From Anisakis pegreffii (Eukaryota; Nematoda; Chromadorea; Rhabditida; Anisakidae): DNA of 64,000 bases. Location: assembly GCA_035041965.1 (NCBI GenBank), contig JAPYMA010000853.1:62001-126000 (forward strand), read 5' to 3'. A model generated the notes under the pieces. The model had not been told where the DNA came from. It did no database searches and saw nothing but the letters and a program-made list of their open reading frames with translations. The position numbers were made by a program, and so were the translations under genes. Of the stretch, positions 13,519 to 24,940 are shown in pieces; within the stretch, counting starts at the first letter, position 1; the number at the start of each line of letters is the position of its first letter.

Positions 13519-15054
13519 TTTTGAGTGAGTGAGTGCATTTGCACGTATTTGCGCCAGCCACACTGCTTGATGATTTAGTGTAGTATTTATGATGGTGATG
13601 ATGAGGAAAAATTTAAGAGAGAAGTTGTTTTTGAGCGATCTATCGTCGTAGTTAGACAGACACGAGACTGGAATTGGCGATGGTAGGGCTGCTGATGATG
13701 GATGGACACAGCTCGTGCATTCATTCACAAATGTTCAATTTATCAGCAGTATCCTTTCATTTGTGGTATGCGGACGGGAATGTGTGAATGCAGCAGCAGT
13801 AGCGAATGAGTGTGTTGTTTCTGTTTATTTGCGTTGAATCAGCAGCAGTGCTTTGGGTATCGCATACTGCTGCTAGCTTTCAACTATCGGATGGTTGTGG
13901 CGTGATGATGACTGTGTTTGCAGTGATGCGCCTTTTTCCAAAAGTGCTTTTATTGATTTAGCATAGCATGAATCTGTGTGCTTGTTCTTCTCACTATCCA
14001 CTGTTTTTCTGGTGCAGTTTAAAAGGATTTGGAACAAGTTTAGAGTCAAATAGAAAATTTGACATAAGATTTCAATTTCGCAGCTAATCTCTTCGATAGC
14101 TTATCGGTCGGAAATTAGGCGAATGTCTGCAATGGGTATTTGATATGAAAGTTGCACTGTACGTCTCTATCATGGAGTTCAGCCGGAATTTTCATTAGCT
14201 TTGAGTTTTTCAGATTGAGTTCATTTTGCTCAAAATCAGACAGTCTTAATGAAGACTACTCGATTTGGATTTTTAGGACATTGGTGAAATGTGTTGCGTT
14301 TTCCTTTGCAACAATTCTTCTCTCGTTGTGAAGCGCATTAGAGATGGAGGCTGTTATAGATAGATATCCAATGCAACGAACGCAGCAGCATTTGCTGCGT
14401 GATGTGGCATTTGCGCCTAACTAGGAAATTACTCATTCATTTCCTTGCACCAACGAATTTCCTTTGCTTTTTCGAAACTAAATGAGTGTCTCTTGTCTAA
14501 AACGGACGTACTAAAGTATAAGTGTTCAAATGTGTTTTGTATATTTTGCGTTTTGATTGTTGTGCCTTTTATTGAGAAAGTTTTTAATGTGTTGCTGTTG
14601 TTGTTGTTATGTTACAACAAAAAGTGCGAAATGCGCAAATTTGCCGTTCAAAGTACACCAATTTCACAATAAATCACTCAACAAAATCTATGAATCATCT
14701 TCAAAATTTGCTGTGTGTTCAATTGCCTTTCTACTTATTCACTTGTTTGTTTGTATTACTTCCACTGCTGCTGCTGCTCTTCATGGTGCCATCAAATTTC
14801 AATCTGTTGGTCAGCGAAAACTACACGAAATTCCTTCTCTGAATCCTCAACCTGTAACCGAAATTCTTCGCAAAATTTCTAATGATCCCAATTCTCTTGA
14901 AACTTTTTCATTTTGTCGAACGGTTTCGGAGTCTGCGATTGTGTTTGTTTGCGTTCGTCGGTAGGATAGTTATTCTGTATTGGCTCAATTTTCAGGGTCC
15001 CATTCACTTGGTTGTTTTTTGTGATATTCTATACAAACAGATCTTAACTGCATA

Positions 15055-17261
15055 ATGGCTGCTGAAAAATTCGTCGGAAAATGGACATTCGTTTCGTCGG
15101 AGAATTTCGATGAATATATGAAGCAGTGTGGTAAGGCTTCATCACATTTATGTTTCACTTATAATTATGTCTAAATTGGCCAGAATCTTCTTTTGGGCAT
15201 TTTGTAAAATTGAAATGCGCTCGAGTGTTCAGGTGTTGGATTGATAACTCGTAAAATGGCCGTCACATTGAAGCCAACGCTGACAATTTCTGTTGAAAAC
15301 GGCAAATGGAAAATCGTTTCTGAATCGACGTTCAAGACGATTGTTGTGGAGTTTGAACTCGGCAAAGAATTCGAAGAAACCACTGGTGATGGAAGAAAGC
15401 TTATGGTGAGTCCTTTGATTACTCTATAGTTTTTGTCAATCATTTTAATGGTAGTTTGATATAGTTCAGGTTCGTTTCATTTCTCTTGTATTCCCAAATG
15501 ACTCATTAGTATCTTCATTTAAGGAGGGGAATGAAAATTGTTTACAAACAAAATCCGTGAGAATTTCATAGGGTTTCTTTTTAGTTCATTCAGTGGTTTG
15601 TTCCACTTTTGACTGATAATTAGAGATATGCTTTTTTTTAAAATTCAAATTCAGTTGTCATTTTGATGAAATTTCAGAGTGTATTCACGATGGAAGGTGA
15701 CAAATTGATTCAAGAACAGAAGAAGATCAAGCCGGACGATAAAGATTCACATTTCGAGCGATTTATCGACGACAATGGCCATCTCGTTATCGTAAGTTGT
15801 TTGTTTGTTTGTTTTTTAGTTTATCCTGTAAAAATCTTTCAAGGAAAGTTTTCTGATTCCAAGGACATTCATTCATGTTGTCTTATCAATTCATTGATGT
15901 ATCACTATTCCTAAAAACTATGTCATTTTTTAACAATTCTGTGTCGTTTAAAAATTATGTATGTGTGCATGTTCGAATTGATTGATTTATCATAAGATTT
16001 TTTTGCCGAGTGTGTGCACACTTATTCTCTGCCGTGCCAATATTGTCAATGAGAAATTTGCACTAATATTTGTTACTGTGAGCATTGTTCGTGTAATTTC
16101 GAATTCGTAATAGACCGACTACATAGAAAAACGCTTATGTGTTTGTGTGTCTGTTTGCAAACGTTGACACTTGGACTGTTGCAGTGAATTCAAATGTGCA
16201 GTCAATCGAAGATATTTTTGTTGTGTTTCATTGAGAGCACCACATTATACATTCGAATTTTTTTTGTCATCTCTCCCTCTTTTCTTTTGCGTTCTTCGTT
16301 GGGGTACGACTGATCAAACTGAAATGATTTTGGTTCATATTGATGGTGATGTTGACGACAATCAGACAGAGTGTACTGCCTGCCTGAATATGGATTTATT
16401 TTATCATTACGCAGCAAATGGCACTCGTCATTTATCGTTGAATGAATAGAAACACCAGTGCATCGTCAGCGTTCACTGAGTGTTTTTTGTGTGAACGGGA
16501 AATCGTTATTGATATTAGTAATGGTCGATAATTTTTTGTTCTTCCGTCAAATATGAGCAATCATCCAAACAGAATTTTTATGATACCCCATCCACCCATT
16601 CATCCTTCATCTTAAAATATGCGTTTTGTGTTGTCGATTCGATGTTTTGCAAGTAAACAACTCTCTGATTATGAGGTTATTAATATTGAAGGAAGTTTCG
16701 ATACAATAGAAGCGACTGTTTGCATATGGAAAATAATTTTATGTTTAATTTTGCATACAGTAAGCTGTCATAAATTTGAGGCACACGTGGAATGATGTGT
16801 GTTTATTTGATATCTCTATTAATAGTGGAGCGACTGATAAGAGGACATTGTTGTCGTAGAGCTGATATGATTTTATCAGTGAAATGAGCGTTTACGATCA
16901 AGTTCTGATTGACACATTAGAAAATATTGTTTGTATGGCGTGATTTTATGTGATAAAGTTGTTTGTTTTGTTAATCGAGCAGAATTTGATTAATTGAGAG
17001 CTTTTTCGTTTTTGCAATAACGTTGAGAAGAAAGCAAACAGTGGGCAGACAACTCTTTGCTGAAATGTTAATGTCCGGTTCTGAAGCGAGCAATTTTGCA
17101 GTTGCAAATATCTTGTATTTGAGAGGAATTTAGCGATTGGGTTAAAGATCCATAGAATTTGTTATCAGAGTATTCCGCAAGCAGTTGGTAATAATTATGA
17201 ATTTCAGACTTGTGAATGCGAAGGAGTGAAGTCGACACGAGTTTACAAGAAGGCTGAATAG
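15055..17261 (+). CDS. Intracellular fatty-acid/lipid-binding protein (FABP/LBP family)
   Basis: Cytosolic beta-barrel carrier of fatty acids or related hydrophobic ligands. Four exons: 15055-15130, 15233-15405, 15678-15791 and 17208-17261. Phases match, giving 138 residues, the normal size for the family. The start MAAEKFVGKWTFVSSENFDE carries the FABP signature (G-K-W...S-E-N-F-D-x-Y). Then follow GVGLITRKMA, a strand region with STFKTIVVEFELGKEFEETT and TMEGDKLIQEQ, and the last exon with the closing strand CEGVKSTRVYKKAE, whose Arg and Tyr match the usual carboxylate-binding R-x-Y. There is no signal peptide, so this is the intracellular type rather than a secreted nematode FABP. The last intron is 1416 bases long, and its end carries a repeat found again downstream. 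An acceptor-like ACAAACAG at 15033-15040 could be a trans-splice site. Confidence 0.95.
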
Positions 17262-17850
17262 AGAGGATGATGAGTGAAATGTTGTGTATGGAGCGATAAT
17301 CGTGTCATTCTCTGTTATCAATCACTTTTTGTTTTGTTGATTTTTTCGGTATCCGTTAATGTTCTCTTTTTGGCATTACATTGCAACAAACGACAGTAAA
17401 TGGAGTTTTTATCTTCCATTATTGCCTTTTTTTCAGTGCTTCCAAGTGATTTTTATTTACAGCTCGTCTGTCTGTAATTCATTCTTTCTCCAAATTTTAA
17501 TCTTTGTATTTTTTTAAAATTTCGTTTTCCGTCGCAGTATTTATTCACTTTCAGCTTCTGTTCACTTTGCCATCAATTGTTCCTTTAAATTGTTAATTTT
17601 GAAGAGTTGACGACAAGTTTTATCTGTCCAATTTATGATTTTGCTAAATTTGATAACGAACGAATAAATATTCGCTCATTATCCAGTGTTCTCAGCAAAA
17701 TGATTTAACAGTGTTTGAAAGTTTTTTGTTCAAAAGTTAGTCTGATTCTGAAGCGAGTAACTTTGCAATTGCGGATTCCATATGGATTTGAGAGGAATTC
17801 AGCAATGGGGTTAAGTATTCATAAAATTTGTCATCGGAATATTGCAATAA
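17072..17850. repeat. ~105-bp direct repeat pair (17072-17180 and 17741-17850)
   Basis: Both copies share TTCTGAAGCGAG, a TTTGAGAGGAATT core, GGGTTAA and AAATTTGT, in the same order and spacing, with scattered mismatches. The first copy ends just before the last exon of the lipid-binding gene; the second lies about 0.5 kb after its stop. The exon itself was not duplicated. Confidence 0.65.
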
Positions 17851-17883
17851 TGTGGAGGAAATTTAAGTTTTAGTTGATGTTGT

Positions 17884-18030
17884 CAGTATCATGAATTGAT
17901 TTGGGCGAAATATCCCACTGATTCTTAGAAGCATTCTGAATTTCTGACGTTCTGATTCTGATTTCGGCAAAATATTTCACTGATCCTCAGAAGACAATTT
18001 TGAAGCATTCTGAATTTCTCAGCATTTGTT
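17884..18030. repeat. Degenerate tandem repeat
   Basis: A unit containing GAAGCATTCTGAATTTCT and a GGCGAAATATCCCACTGAT-like part occurs twice in succession (about 17905-17945 and 17965-18022), with substitutions. Noncoding. Confidence 0.5.
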
Positions 18031-19034
18031 TGTGTTGAAGTTTCTGCGATTTTTCTGGTCAGTTAAGGAAGGTGATTCCCAACCAGTGAAAATACTGACA
18101 GTTAAAAGTGATTTCCAATTGTATGCGAATCATTTATCCACAATACTGACGATAAACGTTAGCAGATAATTGAAACGAGAATGAAAAACAAAAACAACAG
18201 AAAAGAAACCAAAACAATTTAAGTTTATACAGCGGATGCAGTAATGAGCATAAAACCATAAGTATCAAACAATAGGGATGATTGTGTACATTTATAATGT
18301 GGTGTTTGTTTAATCATATGGATTACGTACGTATATGTATATCATTTGTATGCTATATCCAACAATCAAGTAATGGTATTAATCCATTATGCCACTTGGA
18401 AGTTAGCATGTAATTGAGTGTGAGCGATTTCATTCATTTAATTTGGCAGAAAACTAGCGAATTCCATCGAAAAAGAACGAGAAAATGAAGAAAATCTGAG
18501 AATGATCGAAGTAGTGACAGTGAATACCGAATGTTAGCAATGAATGAATGAATGAAGTGTGGGGAAACAACTGCTGAAGTTTCAGTGAAACATGACAAGA
18601 GCACTGGATCTGTACGATTCATGCAATGTTCATGATAATTTTGCAACGATTTACTTTGTTTCTGAGCTATTTGATCAATCAGAAGCAGAAGTTTAACGAA
18701 TCAGTGACTGATTTTGTCTTGAAAATTTAATTGGGAACGAAAGAGATCAAAAAATTCATCAGATGAGGAAAAGAACTGCATTTGATATGTTAATTGACTC
18801 GTGCATGTTTCTTGCATGTCTATGATCGAATTAATATTGCACAATGGTGATGGAAGACAAACGAACAGTAGCCTGAAAGTCACGAAATAATCTCACTGAA
18901 GTTTACTGAGCGTGATTCACCGCTGGATTATTTCGTTTCTAGCGATCTGGCTTGAATGCTTGATTGTTCAGCTGCACAAGATCGTTGAACAGCAGATCAC
19001 AGAAAGTGATCGATCAGCTATCGTTGTCGTTTGC

Positions 19035-22000
19035 TCAGCAGACACTATCCTCATCGATGAATCGTATCGAGCTCCAATCGTCTCCAACCGATTTGAGGAT
19101 AGGTCTTGTGCATTTCAACTCTTTGATTTCATAGTGTTTTCGACCGTAACACAGAATGATCATCAACACGATGCACGGCACTGTCGCACTCAGCAATGCA
19201 ATCAACGCTATCAATTGTTCACAATTATTTCGTCGTGCTTCATCACCCTTCAATCAGTCAATTCATCATCGAACACATCAGGAAATTATTCGAACATTTC
19301 AATTTCAATGACTTTTCGTTATGCCGATGTTTTGTGGCCACTTTTTTTCGATAAATCGAAGCTTTCCTTTAAGAAATATTTGCCTCTTTGGAATCATCAC
19401 TGATAACTTTCAATAAACAGAAGACGAAGAGCAACAAGAATTAGGAGAAGAGAATGAAGGCTAGGCGCATGCTGGTGATTCCTGAACAGTGTGAGGTTAA
19501 GACAGCAAACAATTTAAAAATTCCTCAAATGAAACAAAAAAAGAGAAAAGAGTGCAATGGATTCATTGTTTATTTTATGACGTAATGTTCAAATTTTTTC
19601 GAAAATTTTTTTCGTTTTTTCCTCAAATAATTTCAGCAGTGATCAACACACTATCAAATGTCAATTGACGTAATCTTATGCTATTCGATACGGACGGAAA
19701 TGACACGTATGCAGTTGAATATTTCCTGTTCTTTGTGAATTTTATCAAAGAAGTAATGACTAACTAACTGTACGAGGCCAGAGAACGAGTAACATTCTTA
19801 AACACGCAAATGAATAAGCCAAAATGCAAACAACGATTTGATCTGTGAGGTTCTCTCAAATTCTTCAAGAGCACTGTTTCCCTGTTATCAAAGTGGCCCG
19901 TTTCTTCACCAAACCACATTTTTTGGAAATGAATCAGTTTCATTTGCTATTCCTAGTGAATGATTCGTTAGTGAATTTTTTTTCCTAATGGAAAGTCTGG
20001 AAATATATTTAGCATTTGCTGAGCGGAAACAATACTCCAGCGAATGAAAACAGACACAATTTGGTTTTTTTTTCAATACACATAAAAAGTGCATGGGCGG
20101 ATGGGCATAACATATGTGAATGTCATAAAGCGTAGTGAAACTTCAAACGGACACTTCATATGGCGATAAATTTTATGTGTTTTTGACTGGTTTTCTAAAG
20201 TGCTTATGATTATTGCCACATCTCTGCAAAAATTGAGTCTTTTGTTTTCCTAGCAAACACATCATCACCAACAGCCAACTGCTCATATTCTCCAAAGCAA
20301 GACTGATGATATAATAATGAAGTTTTTAGTGGAGATGCACAAAAACTTCACATTCAAAACATTTAGATCGATGATTGAGTTGTTCATAGAAAAGCGAGAA
20401 TATGAAAGGAATGCAAGTCAGTTTGTACTAGCGTTGTAAAAGATTATCTTCTTGCCGTTCTTGCAGTACTCTCACGATCAGATTATTTGTCATCATATCA
20501 GCATTTCATCAAATCTTCAGAATCTATCTATTGAAGCATCACTATTGGCTTAGACTCGGAATCAGAAACTAGTTTATGGATTGGTGGAAGCGCAAGGTTA
20601 GGTTTTGGACTGACTGTGAGATTTATGGTTAGTAAATTGGTGTGAACTGAAGTGATTGATTCATTGAGATGAGAATGGCATAATTCGTTGAATGTAAGTG
20701 GGATGGATGTTCAAATGTGCATGTAACAAAATGTTCACAAGACGATAATGGCTGCTGGCTGACTCACCTTAGACTGTTGTTTATTCCACAAGCATAAGGC
20801 ACTATTGTTGTGCGTTCGAATAAAAGGACATTGAGGATCAACACAATGAGGTAAGACAAATCTGGGGCGAAAATGATGCGTACGCTCGGATTGTTTAGTT
20901 AAAAGTGAGTTCCATACATTGATATGAAGAAGTGAAAGACCACGCTCCGATAAATGTGCGCAATTATAGCCAAGCATTGAAAGATCCATCCTGAAAACAT
21001 ACAGAGAACTTTTCATGGTTGAACCTTGCTTAAATACATTGTCAAATAACAATAAGCCTGTGCAGTGAGAGATGGCTTGTTACCTTTTACGAGGTTGAAA
21101 GATGAGAAAATTTAGTGAAAGTTTACGTCTGATAGTGAGTAAGCAGATTTTTGCTGACAATGACTAGAGGGAGGAGGAAATTTTATGCAAATGAACGTAC
21201 GTTTTATCCGGTAAATTTGTGAGAGCAGCATCATTCAATAGCGGTAATATCTGAACCGAGAACAGATCACTTTGATAATTCAACTCACAAATGGTTTCTA
21301 TCTGAAATTCAGTTGTCTCACTCAACCAAAATGTGAGTTGTCGTCCGTTTGAGGCAATCACGAATTACCATTCAAAAGCGGACGACTTCACAGCATCGTT
21401 GAAATTGGAAACTTGAGTAAGATTTGTTTTGATGACTGTTTCCGATTTTTGTGAACGTATTTCAGCGAAAACTTTGCTCGTTTAATCTCATCGAAGTGAT
21501 TGAGAGTTCGCAAGAAAATCAAATTATCCACGGATTTTTCTTAACTGAGACATAATTTTCATGGTTTTAAATTTTCGACGTGGGCAGTTATGATCTAGAT
21601 GTGGCTTGTTAAAGTGTGTTTCTAGAGTCCGTTTACAGAAGAGGTATGTAATCACCTGATCCCAAATGGATTCAGAATTGAGGCGTGAATGAAATTGATA
21701 TCCTTCTAGAATGATTCGACACGCTTGATGTGTATGTATAGCATCCTCCCATAAACCTCTACCGGACGCTCGAACCACGACAATGATTGTCCTGTTCGGT
21801 ATGACACTATGTAACTCCTCGATTGTTTCCAGTACTTCAATGGCGGCTTGTCCAGTTTCAGTTGCTTCACCGTCCTGAATTCAAACCATTGATTAGAATA
21901 TATTATGTTCATTTCAGCAGACCTTTCAATAAGTGTTTGTTCGTCTGAATTTGCTTTCATGTATCACGACAGTTCAACTCGATGATATATTCGATGAATG

Positions 22001-24940
22001 TTTTGTGAGGAAAACGAAACAATCACGATCACTGTTCAAAAATCTGGAGACGTGAACAATCAGTGATTGCGATCACTGCTGAGGAGTTAAGATCAAATTG
22101 AGCGATTCTTTGTGAAATTCAGCTTACTTGAAGACTTGGAAGAATGACAATCAGTTTCCATTTGTTGTTCCATTCAGTTGTTTTGTTGAATTGATTGATC
22201 AAAAATTTACGTTGAATCTTCAATTTTGCTTCGACTGTCGACTCGACTACTGTCAAATTTTCGTTGAATACTCTTATGAATTTATCCAACGAAGGCAGTT
22301 CCATAGCGTAACCGGGTTGAGTGCATGGTTCCAAGTCGCCTTCACACATAAATTCAAATTTTTTTAGACACAATCGCCACGCATTCGATTGAAACTGTAG
22401 TGTCCTAATCTGATGCAATATAGCATTTGTATGATAAGCGCTTGTTGAATATAGGCGCAAGTTCATGCACATCTAGACAGTGTGAATCCGCTTACGCTCA
22501 TCAAATAACTGATTGTGAATAGGATGATCGTACTGTGAGGTCGATAAACGAATACAAGCGCTTCTATCGATAATGCAGTGAGCTTGAGCATGAGATCTGT
22601 TTAGCTATGATTTATGCACTCACAGCATACCTCGAACAGTAGTTTTCCAGCTTCTGAATTGATGATCTAGCGGCAAAATGTCACTATCGATCTCACATAC
22701 TAATTGTAAGATTGATTAACATGCGCTGATTTTGGTCAATTGTTGATAGATATGCGATAACTTCATCCGATCATCCATAATTTTTCCTATCTTTGAATCA
22801 GTTCATCAATGACTGCTGATTTTTGAGCAGCTTGGATCTCTACAACTCAGCGATTTCAATTGATAAGTTCCTCAGAACTTGAATTGGTGATATTCGCGAC
22901 TAATACGTTTGAGTTTTGCTTGTCATTCCGATTGCATATGTTGTCGTGATTTATGTTTTACGTTGAATACGATCAGAAAAAGTCTCTATTGTATGCCAGC
23001 TGAATGGCTAGCAACAATCAGCACTCGTACAACAGGTGATTGCTAGTGCAGTTGCAATGAGGAATTTGCACTGATAAACTGAAACCTTGAAGTAATTGAG
23101 CCATATTGTGTGTGCAATAACGAGCCAGATGACCCATCTCAACGTATACGTCTATATCTTGAGGTCGAATATTATCAGCACGATCATGAAATTCTCCATC
23201 ATACGATGCACATTCCGTTAAAACATCTGAAACACCCTCCAACGGGTAATTGATCGCCTCTGCGGTCCGCTGGCGATCCTGGAATTCACTTGTTTTGATC
23301 GTGCTGAAGCATAATTCAAATTTTGGATACTTTATGAGTGTTCAACCAGTCTCTAATTGCAGTGAATATGCCTGGAAAGTTGTGCCACTTTGCGTGCGAA
23401 CGCAATTAATCTGTCAACATCCCACTATGATTAGTTCATGTAATATTCATGCTTGACGACTCATCAAAAGAATTGTAACTAGAAGCTGTCACGCAATTAT
23501 ATGAAAATTTCAATGGAACGTTTCCATGCGTCGATTAGTCATCGCACAGCCGTCAACAATTTATGTACACACTTAATCTTGTTATTCTTTGCACAGAAAT
23601 TAATGCAATCCAAAAATATCTACCAGTATCACAACAATACAGCTTAATATGCTCAAATTCTAATCTAATTAATAAGACGCATCGTAATGCCATTATAACT
23701 ACTACATCAGCAATTGATGATCCTCTCCTAATTAAAAAAATGTTCGTTTTAGTAAAATTATATTTTGCTGTCTGTTTTGAACAAATAACAATAAGCTATG
23801 CGCATGATCCTCTCGCTTTTTTTAATGTGAAAAACAGATGGTGAAATTGTATTTGCGCATTTGCGGCCATGCTGCATACATCATGAATACGCCGCATATT
23901 TGAGTACCTCAATGTTTGTCCCATGTGCAAAGAGTAGCATTAAAATTTTATATTACTGAAGCATTTGAATGATTCCATTCATTCGAATGATTATACTCAT
24001 TTGTCTGATGGCTTAATGTTTCCCGAAAATAATGTTGGTCTAGGTTTTTGAGTGCACTTTTTGCTGGATCAATTTTGGTTGCCCCAAAATGAAAGTGCCA
24101 TTTTTCTCCAATTGGACCAATATGTCGAACGAAATTAGCTATTGTTTCGAGGCATATTTTGCCGGCGCGCTTTTTAATTCCCCTTGGGTGAAGAGCACAC
24201 ATCAAAATTGGTCGACGATACTGAGGAACTGAGGTAGCACTTGTCAGAGTTCATGTCATGCATCAAACGTGATACTTTTTGATCAGTCTTCTCTGATCAC
24301 CTATTCCTTCTCGAAAGCAACGAAACGTAGCATACAAGATGACTAGAGAATGCCTTGCAATGCGATCAAAAAAATATGATTGTCATTATGAGGAATCGAA
24401 AAATATGGTGAAGAAGAAGAAAGGTTAAAGAGTCTCAAGGAACCATCATTCGTTTGCAACGTTCTCTTGCATAATACTTTTTTCAGCATTGTTGAGTTGA
24501 GAATCATTCGAGTGCGAGCCGTGTGTCACTCAACTAGTAAACTCAATCTTGTATCAGTCAATGGATATGTCTCGAATAGTTCAAATTCAATTGCGCAAAC
24601 TATACGTGAATATTAGTCAATGGAAAAAACGCCTGAGTAGTAAAAAAATGATCAGTAACGTGTTGATTTAGAGAAACTAGCAAATAATATTTATCCCAGG
24701 ATGTTTGGCATTCCAGAAAACTAGAGACAATTCGAGGAGTGATCTAATAAAGGTCATTCACTATTTCAATATAATTAGAAATGAACGGAATTAGACGATG
24801 ACTACCTGCATTTCAACTAAATGCACCCATTGATCATGGAAATCTTTATCCCTTTTCAGCATATCGAACATATTTCGCCGACGACTAAAGCCGAGAATAG
24901 CCTCAGTGAGGAATGCTAACATCATTAGCATAAATCGCAT
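19035..24940 (-). CDS. Phospholipase-B-like GDSL family protein, catalytic residues replaced (predicted pseudoenzyme), membrane-anchored
   Basis: Eight phase-matched exons: 24940-24806, 23278-23031, 22666-22631, 22404-22128, 21874-21656, 21301-21201, 20990-20768 and 19247-19035, about 483 residues. Order: signal peptide (MRFMLMMLAFLTEAILG); N-terminal helix MLKRDKDFHDQW; block I region NIRPQDIDVYVEMGHLARY; TEWNNKWKLIVILPSLQ; IPNRTIIVVV; YQSDLFSVQILPLL; block V region MDLSMLGYNCAHLSERG; and PQCPFIRTHNNS. These align to phospholipase B1 family blocks (RPsDi.VvaalGDSLT, WKLi.ifiG.ND, DDFtVvvQPf, DCFHFSerGH). The last exon gives one membrane span (LIALIALLSATVPCIVLMII) and a short tail. GDSL reads GHLA, the G-x-N-D stretch reads LPSLQD, and the catalytic Asp before C-x-H is Asn. 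Such a protein should not hydrolyse lipids by the normal triad. The 36-nt third exon and the anchor exon are the least certain. Confidence 0.82.

Larger units (their letters stand above)
10123..15054. other. Intergenic region with simple repeats, no gene seen
   Basis: About 4.9 kb between the E1 beta gene and the lipid-binding-protein gene. The open frames here (for example around 10760-11270, 11170-11500 and 13408-13728) overlap each other on both strands and show no domain or phase-matched splice partners. TGC/GCT triplet runs occur at 13494-13518, with smaller ones near 13790-13870 and 14590-14610 and at 14768-14780. The stretch just before 15055 should hold the promoter of the lipid-binding gene. 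Confidence 0.6.

Noticed and set aside
16171..16449. Plus-strand open frame considered as the last exon of the lipid-binding protein
   Set aside because: The phase does not match exon 3, and the closing FABP strand is found instead at 17208-17261 with matching phase and a proper stop.
18912..19403. 163-codon plus-strand open frame
   Set aside because: It is the antisense shadow of the membrane-anchor exon of the minus-strand PLB-like gene, which has the better protein features.
23948..24205. Minus-strand open frame reading IANFVRHIGPIGEKWHFHFG inside intron 1 of the PLB-like gene
   Set aside because: It looks somewhat protein-like but I recognise no family. It does not fit the phase of the flanking exons, and removing it leaves a clean PLB-like model. 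It could be an old transposon fragment.
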